DNA from: Nemertoderma westbladi
Lineage: Eukaryota; Xenacoelomorpha; Nemertodermatida; Nemertodermatidae
DNA: 64,000 nucleotides
Direction: 5' to 3'
Assembly (NCBI GenBank): GCA_032718475.1
Contig: JAUCBJ010004513.1
Coordinates: 1-64,000 of the forward strand
In this document: positions 55,397 to 64,000 of the stretch, piece after piece
Numbering within the stretch: position 1 is the first letter of the stretch
Layout: each line of letters starts with the position of its first letter
The notes under the pieces: model-generated
Database searches by the model: none
Told to the model about the DNA's origin: nothing
What the model saw: the letters and a program-made list of their open reading frames with translations, nothing else
Position numbers and translations under genes: made by a program

Positions 55397-58300
55397 ATGA
55401 GCACAGAGCCCCGAGATCTAGAGGGGGAGAGGACAACGCCGCGGACCCCGGATGATACCAACGAAACGATCCGTGAGGCCGCGACGCGACGGTATCGACC
55501 CGCAATGCCGGACTCGCCAGAGAGAGACGATCCGGCAGCCCAAGCGGAGGGCGGCCGTCTACTACAACGAGGGGACGAGTCGACGCATGACGGCGGTCGA
55601 AGTACCGATGTCGCTGGCCAGCCACAGGCCGAGGGCGATGGACGGCCCACCGGAACGGCGACGGTGGGCCGCCGGTACGACGCCGAACCAGGAGGGGAGG
55701 AGGAGAGGTCGGCGACAAGGACGTCGGAACCAGTGATCGGCTCCGACGGGCCTACAACGCGATGAAGAAACAGCTCAAAGAGGCCAGAGAAGGAGCAAAG
55801 GTAGACCAGGGGAAGTTGAGCCAGCAACTAGGTGAGTCGAATAAACATTTCAGATACCTAGTTCGTTTTGGGCAGGGAGAACTAGCGAGTGAGAGAGCGA
55901 GGGGAGTCGCCACCGAACTATTTAAACTGTGGCGGTCCGGGATAATGGAGCCCCAAGTAGTGTACATAGGGCCGTATTTAGTGGATGCTAGGGGAATTAA
56001 GTTAGTGGGTTGGGCAGACCCGCACGAGGGCGAATCCGAGGTTAACCCCAAGGATTCGGTCTCGTCGGTTAGCGAGAACCCCAGAAAGCGAGGGAAAGTT
56101 AGTAGGACAGAGAGGCGACGGGGGTCCGTCGCGACCGACAAGTCCACTACATCCTCCACAAAAGCAAGAAGGGTGTTAGAGATAGATCTGGCGTGTCAAT
56201 TAGACATGGTGGCGCTAGACCAGAAAGAGTTAGAGAGGCAGTTGGATGAGGGGACTGCGTTGTTAGAGAAAGAGAGGGAACTGGCGAAGGAGTGTAGAGA
56301 GAGGGCCGAGAGGGTGGCGAGAAACTGTAGGGAGCAGGAAGAAAGAGAGATGAGCGAGCGCAAAGAGCGTGAGGAATGAGAGACGGGAGTAGAGAAAGAG
56401 CGCGAGGAACGAGAGACGAGGGAGAAAGCAGAGCGCAAAGAACGAAAAGCGAGAGAAATGAATGAACGTAGAGAGCGGGAGGCGAGAGAGGTAGAATTTG
56501 TGGACCGAAGTTTACGGGAGGATAGAGAGAGAGAGAGAGAGAGAGCGGGAAAGCGTATGCGGGATGATATGCACGCCCGGCTAAGGGGGCTTATGCAGTA
56601 TCAGGCCAAGCAGAAGCGCCGACTAGAACTGGCGCAGTTGGGACTATCAGAGAGTGAGGCTGGCTCGGGTAGTGTTTACGAGGAGCCGGAAGTTATGGAA
56701 ACGTTTGTTAACACCCCACTTACAGGAACCGGACGACAGACCCAAGACTGGTGTAACCGTAGGGGCGGGGGGGGGGGGGGGGGGTAATAATAATACGTTA
56801 GGAGACATTAATATTAATAGTACCGTAGTAGATAACCCTAATCAAACTTTCATTGCAGGAAATAATATTTTGCCCAATAATAGTAATTTAAATCCGGATA
56901 TCGCTAATTTAAACGTACATAGTAATCCAAATAATTCAAATAATTATCTAGATCCGAATATACAAAATAATTCAAATATTTTAAATTTAAATACACAAAA
57001 TAATCTAAATAATAATTTTAATTCAAACGAACAAAATAATCCCGATTCTAATTCAAATATACAGAATAATTTAAATAATAATCCGAATTCAGCACAGAAT
57101 AATTCTAATAATTTAAATAATTTAGAAAATAATATTGATACTGGTGCTATTAATATAAACGCCGCAGATGTAGGTGGCCCGGCCAACGAGAGCCTGCCAG
57201 GCCACGTAATCAGTACGCAGGGGGTAACAGGGGTGAGAGACTCCGACGGGAGCCTGGTAGGCCACGTAGTTAATACGCAGGGAGTAGCGAGGGTGGGTCA
57301 ACCCGACGGGAGCCTGCCAGGCCACGCAGTGATAGAGGGAGAGGCGGGGGTGAATAGACCCAGCCGCAGTGAAGATAGTGCGTCGACTAGAGAGGGGCGT
57401 AGAGGCGAAGTGAGAGATAGTGAAGTGATAGGTGGCGAGTGGGGGTGGGGGGGGGGGGGGGGGGGGGGGCTACAGGAGCCCCACAACGAGAGATTAGCGG
57501 CGAGAGGGGGGGGGGGGGGCAGATAGTGTCCCACAGGCGTCGGCGGATAATGCGCGGGGCGAATTAGGTGAACCGCAGCACCCGGCGATGGAGAATAGTA
57601 GGGGGATTACGAATATCCCCAGCGGCTTGCGACCGGGTAGAGAGAGAGAGGTTGGCGTCGCGAGAGGGGGAGCGACGGAAGAAGAACAGTGGAGTTTAAC
57701 TGGGAGGTCGACGAGAGATCTCACGAGCGGGAACGCTACACTGCAGAAAGAAGAAGAGAAGAGAGTAGAAGAAGTGTCGTTGTGAGCGACAGGAGAGCGA
57801 GGACGGATAGCGAGCCGTCGGTAGTAGAGATGGAGTTGGAGAGTCGGTGGGGTCGAACTCCGGGAGATTGCCATCCTCCCGGAGAGACGCGACCTGGCGA
57901 AGCGTACTATACGCCGAGAGAGGGGTACAGGGCATACTGGTACAAGGACGAGAATAGGAGAGGGGATCGAAGAGAAACTTCCCGACGGAATATAGCTGCC
58001 GATCGAGGGTATGGTAGTCGCGGGGAGGACTTCTTGGATTATTCGAGAAGGTTAAACTTCGGTCCGGAGGGACACATACAGACTGCAGGACATACTGTAG
58101 GCCTTACTGCACATACTATAGGCCATGCTGGGAGAGATAATGTAGGCGATAGGGTAGCGCGGACGACGGGATTAAACCCGGAGGTCGCGGAGTACATACC
58201 GGTAGGTAGGCCAGAAGTGGATAGGCCTATACCGGTACCAGCACAACAGTATGACTATAACATGCAGGGACATAACATATATCCAGGGGAAGGGAGAGTT

Positions 58301-58438
58301 ATTGCGGATAGGTGTATGGGCCCCAATATATTAACATCAACCCCAGTACCAAACATACCATCGGTGGGGGGGTGGGGGGGGGGGGACAGGTTGACATTCC
58401 CCCATTACAAAATCAACAATATACTCAAACAGGAATAA
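55397..58438 (+). pseudogene. gag: BEL-3 first frame: Gag-like protein, several breaks
   Basis: Starts MSTEPRDLEGERTTPRTP at 55,397, matching BEL-1. A frame change at about 55,762 (stop and ATG overlap as ATGA) leads to the conserved block YLVRFGQGELASERARG. A TGA at 56,377 interrupts the charged coiled-coil-like region. A G run at 56,766-56,785 shifts the frame into an Asn-rich region (56,790-57,130) and then a threefold ~66-bp repeat encoding GSLPGHV-type units (57,175-57,340). Further G runs lie at about 57,449-57,469 and 57,507-57,518. The final segment (57,689-58,438) has the conserved tail shared with BEL-1 (YIPVGRPEVDRPIPVPAQQY). The repeat units and the segment 57,130-57,960 are mostly absent from BEL-1. 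Confidence 0.78.
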
Positions 58439-60224
58439 GAACATCGAATCCCCTGGACGAGAACAGATCTTGCGACATGGAAATATGGAGGGGGCCGTTA
58501 CCCCCAATGGTATATCCGACGCAATGGAAAGCAACGGACAGGACGGGCGGACCGCACCCAACAGGAGAATCTGTACAGCATCCTTCAAACCCATTGGAAG
58601 CACAGGCGATGGGAATGGCTGCATTAATCGATGCACTTAAGACCAGGATCGAGCTACCACCCGTGGAGCCATTTAAATTCGACGGAAGTAGGCCGGAAGA
58701 ATACCTGCAATTTCGGCGCATGTACAGCAATGAGATATTGACCAAGAACCTGACGCAGGCGGAGTGCCTAAAATATCTACAGGTATATACAGGAGGCCCA
58801 GCGTATGACATTGTGAGGCAGTATCAGGGCATCGAGGGTGGCTTCACGAATGCATGGCGGGCGCTAGACAGGGAATATGGGCACCCGGCCAAGATCATCC
58901 GGCAGACTCTGAGGGGTATAACATCGGGTGGCCTATAGGATAACCCCGTTAGCATAAAGACATTTGTGAACAAAGTCGAGAAGGCGCTAATCGTGTTGAA
59001 GATGCTAGACGCGCCATACGAACTCAACGCATCTAATAACATCACCACGATAGCGCACTGCGGATCTGTCTGCGCAACAAGTGGAGGAAAATTGCTTTCT
59101 CCACCCGAGAGAAGAAGGGTGCAGAACCGGGCCTAGAGGAAATGTTGAGCTTCCTCAACTACGAAGCCGAATTGATCACAGACCCAGTCTATAGCGAGGA
59201 TAGTCTGGGGAAGGGGCCAAAGACCGAATATAACAGGCCGAAACCAGAACACAACTCATCAAACGCATTGCCAAAGCTTAGACAATCGCTGCCATACGCG
59301 GCGACGCAAGGGACTGCTAGTCCACATGTAGCCGGGGGTAGGGCCACACCATGGAGCGGACAGGGGCAAAATAACAACACAAACAAACAACCCCAACACG
59401 CCCAGTAGGCCGAAACAAAACAATAAGAATAGTAGGGATCTAGGTACGAACGGAAGTGCGATACACAGCGCACTGTATAAGGACGGCTATAATCCAAACA
59501 ACAAATGCCAATTACACACGAACGCACTTCATCAGACCATGAACTGCAGATATTGGCAAGCATTGCCCAGACAAGATCAGATAGAATATGCGAGGAAGAG
59601 CGAAGTCTGTCCTCGATGTGTGATGGGCTGACATAGAGCTGATCAATGCAAAGAAATACCAATGAAGTTCGGTCAAGGCAAAGGACAGACAATGGCGACA
59701 AGCACCATAGGGGCGAAGAAGAGAGGAACGGTACTACTCGGGGTAGTACCAGTGAGGGTGATCGTAGAGGGCGGTCGATCAGTAACCACGCTGATGCTGG
59801 TCGACAGTGGAGCAGCCTTCACATTGGTCGAGAATTGGGTGGCCGAAGAGATAGGACTAAAGACAAGGCCAAGTAGAATGGCGGTAACAACCATCTCCAG
59901 CAAAGATGAGGTACTGGAGATGAGGACTGGACGGTGCGGGATAGCAGCGATAGCACCGGGATGCGACTATGGGGCGACCATCGACCCCATCCAGGTGATA
60001 GAATCGATAAATATCAACGCCAGGAGACCAACCAACATTGAGGTCGAACAATATGGATTCCTGGACAGTATCGATTTCTCAATACCAGCCGTGGACACTA
60101 GGAAGGTATCCATTATAGTAGGAATGGATTGCGAACGGCCCACGAGAGAATGCAGACGGTCTTCAGCAAAGACAGACAGCGTGACCCAGTGGCAATTCTC
60201 ACACCATTCGGGTGGACGCTAACC
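58312..60224 (+). pseudogene. gag-pol: BEL-3 second frame: DUF1759 capsid segment, zinc knuckle, protease
   Basis: This frame overlaps the first by 127 nt in the -1 register, as in BEL-1. It has the DUF1759-type segment (FKFDGSRPEEYLQFRRMY) and, where BEL-1 has a frameshift, reads on as AECLKYLQVYTGG. A TAG at about 58,936 replaces CAG of BEL-1. Frame losses follow near 59,060 and 59,400. The Cys/His knuckle (CPRCVMG, then a TGA replacing the Gly codon, HRADQC) and the protease (VDSGAAFTLVENW, about 59,800-59,840) are recognisable. A one-base loss near 60,128 breaks the frame before the LINE. Homology with BEL-1 resumes past the LINE (61,095) for only about 100 bp. Confidence 0.85.
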
Positions 60225-60235
60225 GGCCCAATCAA

Positions 60236-61094
60236 CACCTGCCAAGTACCTAACTGATCTAGACTTTGCTGATGACTTAGGAGTACTCTCAGAATCATTA
60301 GAGGGAGCCCAGCGGCTCCTCAGCTCATTAGAACATGCTGCTTCTAGTGTTGGTCTTTTTATTAACTCCAGAAAGACAAAAATTCTGACAGTTAACTTTG
60401 AAAGTCCTCAGCAAGTCTCTGATCGGATGAGCATAAGCTCAAAGGATGGTATGCTTGAGCATGTGGACGACTTCTGTTACCTGGGATCATGGATCCGGAA
60501 GTCAGGTGAGGACCTTCGAATACGTAAGGGAAAGGCATGGGCAGCCTTGAATAGGCTTTCCAGGATTTGGAAGTCACCTAGAATTAATCGGAAACTTAAG
60601 GTCCGATTATTCAGAGCAGCAGTAGTTCCAGTACTCCTCTACGGGAGTCCATGCTGGGCTCTAACTGCTGAGGACACCAAATCTCTGGATGGCACATTCA
60701 CAAGAATGCTACGCCGGGTACATTGTGTCAAGTACAATGCACACATCTCCAACCAGACACTATATAACATTGGAGGTGTCTCATTGGTTCCCCCAAGCTT
60801 GACACTAGAACAAAATCGCCTCCGCTTTGCAGGACATTGCTTTCGCCGTGAGGACCAGCCAGTGCATAATCTTGTACTTTGGCAGCCTCATGGAGTGAAT
60901 AAGCATGGTGGACAGCCCATGACTTTCTTGAGACGCATCTTAAAGGACACTGGCCTTAAAGATGCGGATGATCTAGCAAATGTCATGGGTGATAGGGAGT
61001 TGTGGCGGTGCAATTTTGTTGACAAGCCGGCACAGCATTCTTAAAAATGCAGCTGCAATGCAGCATGCCGATCCTAGTAGTAGTAGTAGTAGTA
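60236..61094 (+). mobile_element. LINE copy 2 inserted in BEL-3
   Basis: Target-site duplication ggcccaatcaa (60,225-60,235 and 61,095-61,105). The empty site is visible in BEL-1, where the equivalent sequence (ggcccaattaa near 5,460, minus strand) is uninterrupted. The element starts within the RT domain just before FADD and ends with the palindrome block and a TAG-repeat tail of about eight units. The open frame runs to KPAQHS at 61,044. It is the shortest of the three young copies. Confidence 0.94.
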
Positions 61095-61105
61095 GGCCCA
61101 ATCAA

Positions 61106-61814
61106 AACCAATATACCATTCAGTGTGTCCGAGACTTCAGGGTGCATGGTGCCAGGGACTGTTGAGGAGGTAGAGGAGAAACCAGAGACGGGCGATAGGG
61201 GGAGACAGCTGGTGCCCGATAAGGGGATGCAACAAGTCAACAAGTGGCAACACCAAGAGAGTGGGTGGAGGAGAATGGCTTGGACGCAGAAGACCTAGAG
61301 ACGATGGGATGGAACAAGGATGTTCCTGGCAAGTATCGGTGTGAGGGTGGGGAGGAGTGGATGGCGAGGTGTCCGGGGGACAGCCCGGAGGAGTGTCTGG
61401 TTGAGTATCTGGAGGAGACGCCGGTCCGATTGAGAGGGATACCAAAAGGGGGGAGTCGAGTAAGAAGACAAGATGGAAAGGGAGAGGATGTGAGAGGATT
61501 AGACCAGGGGCAGAGAAGCCCATGAATAAACGTAACAAAGGAGCCAGGAAAGTAGAAGGAGGCTTGTTACACACGCACATGGGACTGGCAGAGTGCGAGG
61601 GGGCATTACATGGGCAGACATCATGTATGCCGAAGGACGAACGGGGGTCATCGAGAGCTTTAATGCCAGCGCACATATTAAGGGGGAGGCCAGCAGAGGT
61701 ATCATGTAAGAGTAAGGATGACAACAGGGGCGGCATTATACCGCCAAACGACAAGTTGAAGGGTGGCACTTTGCCGCCAGGGGACGACCACGAGGAGATC
61801 AGTAACACAGAGAA
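61106..61814 (+). other. Sequence replacing BEL-3 pol
   Basis: The first ~90 bp still match BEL-1 (ETSGCMVPGT). After about 61,195 the sequence is unrelated to any BEL RT, RNase H or integrase. Two overlapping open stretches (61,244-61,525 and from 61,522) encode Gly- and Glu-rich peptides (KYRCEGGEEWMARCPGDSP; LLHTHMGLAECEG). I do not recognise them. They may be captured sequence or noncoding filler of a non-autonomous element. Confidence 0.5.
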
Positions 61815-62902
61815 TTATGGGATTCCTGATGAAATTATTGCAGCAATCAGATCAGTATACGATGGTTCGACAACATTTGTGTCTACTGTTGACGGTGACA
61901 CAGAACCATTTGAAGTGTTATGGGGCGTCCTCCAAGGAGACACACTTGCACCATTCTTGTTCATTATTGTGGTTGACTATGTTCTACGCATGTCCTTAGA
62001 TCATCATAATGATGATGGGGTGATGATAACTCCACCTACTGGCTCCAGAAGTCGAGGAAATCCTGCCAAGTACCTAACTGATCTAGACTTTGCTGATGAC
62101 TTAGGAGTACTCTCAGAATCATTAGAGGGAGCCCAGCGGCTCCTCAGCTCATTAGAACATGCTGCTTCTAGTGTTGGTCTTTTTATTAACTCCAGAAAGA
62201 CCAAAATTCTGACAGTTAACTTTGAAAGTCCTCAGCAAGTCTCTGATCGGATGAGCATAAGCTCAAAGGATGGTATGCTTGAGCATGTGGACGACTTCTG
62301 TTACCTGGGATCATGGATCCGGAAGTCAGGTGAGGACCTTCGAATACGTAAGGGAAAGGCATGGGCAGCCTTAAATAGGCTTTCCAGGATTTGGAAGTCA
62401 CCTAGAATTAATCGGAAACTTAAGGTCCGATTATTTAGAGCAGCAGTAGTTCCAGTACTCCTCTACGGGAGTCCATGCTGGGCTCTAACTGCTGAGGACA
62501 CCAAATCTCTGGATGGCACATTCACAAGAATGCTACGCCGGGTACATTGTGTCAAGTACAATGCACACATCTCCAACCAGACACTATATAACATTGGAGG
62601 TGTCTCATTGGTTCCCCCAAGCTTGACACTAGAACAAAATCGCCTCCGCTTTGCAGGACATTGCTTTCGCCGTGAGGACCAGCCAGTGCATAATCTTGTA
62701 CTTTGGCAGCCTCATGGAGTAAATAAGCATGGTGGACAGCCCATGACTTTCTTGAGACGCATCTTAAAGGACACTGGCCTTGAAGATGCGGATGATCTAG
62801 CAAATGTCATGGGTGATAGGGAGTTGTGGCGGTGCAATTTTGTTGACAAGCCGGCACAGCATTCTTAAAAATGCAGCTGCAATGCAGCATGCCGATCCTA
62901 GT
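61815..62902 (+). mobile_element. LINE copy 3 inserted in BEL-3
   Basis: Target-site duplication agtaacacagagaa (61,801-61,814 and 62,903-62,916). It is the longest young copy, with about 100 bp more 5' sequence than copy 1 (encoding YGIPDEIIAAIRSVYDG), then QGDTLAPFLF, FADD and the C-terminal region to KPAQHS. The tail is a single TAG-type unit before the target site. Its open frame is continuous with replacement sequence upstream (from 61,522), which is coincidental read-through. Confidence 0.95.
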
Positions 62903-62916
62903 AGTAACACAGAGAA

Positions 62917-63235
62917 CAGGCAGCATTTACAAGAGACCTGGAATTGACAAGTAGAGTGGGGCAGAGAATTAGAGGACCTACAGGGGGGCAGTGGGAGAGT
63001 TGCCTCCTGGAAGAATCACCCTTAGGTGGCTGAGTCGTCCAATAAGTTGGACTGAGGGGGGGCGAAGATGGAAGAGTTGGATCCGTAGAAGTGCGGTAGG
63101 AAGTACTGCCTGCTGGAAGGGGCACCATAGAGTTTAGTCGTCCAAGTGTAGGACTGAGGGGGGTGGGATTGAGGGCGAGACGCCCTTCCCACACAAAATA
63201 TAAAAAAAATAATAAAATAAAATTCATAGAGAAAG
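62917..63235 (+). other. BEL-3 pol C-terminal remnant and 3' junction, tandemly duplicated
   Basis: The end of pol and start of the 3' noncoding region of BEL-1 is recognisable twice. One copy lies around 62,965-63,066 (…gaggacctacagg… then agtcgtccaataagttggactgaggggg) and the other around 63,090-63,180 (…gtaggaagtactgcc… then agtcgtccaagtgtaggactgagggggg). The phrase gagggcgagacgcccttccc (63,170-63,191) then matches BEL-1 at about 2,260-2,280 in reverse complement. Confidence 0.6.
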
Positions 63236-63289
63236 AGAGTAAGAGAAAGGAAAGTAATAGTACATAGTAGGTATGTAGTAAGTAAGTAG

Positions 63290-63830
63290 GCACATAGAAG
63301 TTAGTTAGAGAGTTAGTAAGAGTAGTAAGAGGGTACGTAGTACCGTTAGTTAGAGAGTTAGTTAGTTAGTAAGAGGGTACGTAGTACCGTTAGCAAGAGT
63401 TAGTGGAGTTAGTTAGTAAGAGGGTATGTAGTACCGTTAGTAATAGTTAGTGGAGTTAGTTAGTAAGATGGTACGTAGTACCATTAGTAAGAGTTAGTGG
63501 AGTTAGTTAGTAAGAGGGTACGTAGTACTGTTAGTAAGAGTTAGTGGAGTTAGTTAGTAAGAGGGTACGTAGTACCATTAGTAAGAGTTAGTGGAGTTAA
63601 TTAGTAAGAGGGTACGTAGTACCGTTAGTAAGAGTTAGTGGAGTTAGTTAGTAAGAGGGTACGTAGTAACATTAGTAGAAGAGTTAGTAAGAGGGTACGT
63701 GTAGTACCGTTAGTAGAAGAGTTAGTAAGAGGGTACATAGTAAGAGTTAGTAGAAGTTAGTTAGAATGTTAGTAAGAGTTAGTGTGTTAGTAAAAGTTAG
63801 TAGAGTTAGTAGTGAGTAGTGAGAGGGGGG
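63290..63830. repeat. BEL-3 3' tandem repeat
   Basis: About nine copies of 'ggtacgtagtacc-gttagtaagagttagtgg...' type, the reverse complement of the BEL-1 repeat at 1,600-2,190. Copy length here is mostly about 57-59 bp and more regular than in BEL-1. Each holds the ggtac-N3-gtacc palindrome, sometimes degraded. Confidence 0.88.
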
Positions 63831-64000
63831 CACGTGGGTACAGCAGGACAGATCGTGTAGGCCGCACGAGACATACTACTGTACTGCACAGCCCGTAGAA
63901 TAGGTCAGAATATGGATTAAAAATAAAAATAATCCATTAATAGATACTGATAGCACAGTTGTAGGATTAAAATAAATATTAAAATCAAAATTAGACAAAT
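63831..64000. other. BEL-3 3' noncoding tail, cut by the window edge
   Basis: AT-rich after 63,910; nothing coding. The 3' LTR is expected beyond the window. Confidence 0.5.

Larger units (their letters stand above)
55206..64000 (+). mobile_element. BEL-3: non-autonomous relative of BEL-1, runs off the window
   Basis: Collinear with BEL-1 in the opposite orientation: LTR 3' end (to 55,334), Gag-like first frame (55,397), second frame with DUF1759 and protease, then a pol region largely missing, and the shared 3' noncoding tail with the family tandem repeat (63,290-63,830). Two LINEs are nested (60,236-61,094 and 61,815-62,902). Coding is broken by stops (56,377, about 58,936, about 59,627) and frameshifts. 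The 3' LTR would lie to the right of 64,000. Confidence 0.87.

Overview
This is a transposon- and satellite-rich stretch of an animal nuclear genome. It has spliced exons, BEL/Pao LTR retrotransposons, 5'-truncated non-LTR copies, a TIR DNA transposon and long satellite arrays. Nothing looks bacterial or viral-particle-like. The mix suggests an invertebrate, but the species cannot be fixed from the sequence. The only trace of a host gene is two well-formed exons on the minus strand (16,255-16,337 and 12,618-12,758) of a Cys-loop ligand-gated ion channel. Its other exons are outside the window or not recognisable.

Layout. (1) 60-10,098: BEL-1, a structurally complete BEL/Pao element on the minus strand with two LTRs and a 5-bp target-site duplication, but broken coding. 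(2) 10,351-11,847 and 12,035-12,600: two minisatellites (37/43 bp and 46 bp); the second ends 17 bp from a splice donor. (3) 12,618-18,070: channel exons, a TIR transposon of about 2.2 kb with a broken transposase-like gene, and a well-formed type I hammerhead ribozyme at 18,000-18,070. (4) 18,266-36,099: BEL-2, minus strand, bounded by 872/895-bp near-identical LTR-like repeats. It carries a 2,312-codon open frame covering Gag-like domain, protease, RT, RNase H and integrase, and is split near its N-terminus by a young LINE insertion. (5) 36,100-46,430: a 47-bp satellite of about 10.3 kb that starts at the very last base of the BEL-2 LTR. (6) 46,431-47,157: an older LINE copy. (7) 47,284-54,245: a 24-bp satellite of about 6.9 kb with a 1,680-bp higher-order period. 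(8) 54,530-55,205: a broken RT of another family. (9) 55,206-64,000: BEL-3, plus strand, related to BEL-1. It keeps Gag and protease but has lost most of pol, and it contains two further LINE insertions. Its 3' end is outside the window.

The most useful observations are the hammerhead ribozyme; a conserved -1 overlap between the first and second reading frames of the BEL-1/BEL-3 family at poly-G tracts; the nested insertion history (the same young LINE hit BEL-2 once and BEL-3 twice); and the internal structure of the two large satellites. The very long open frames across the satellites are a consequence of repeat periodicity and are not genes.
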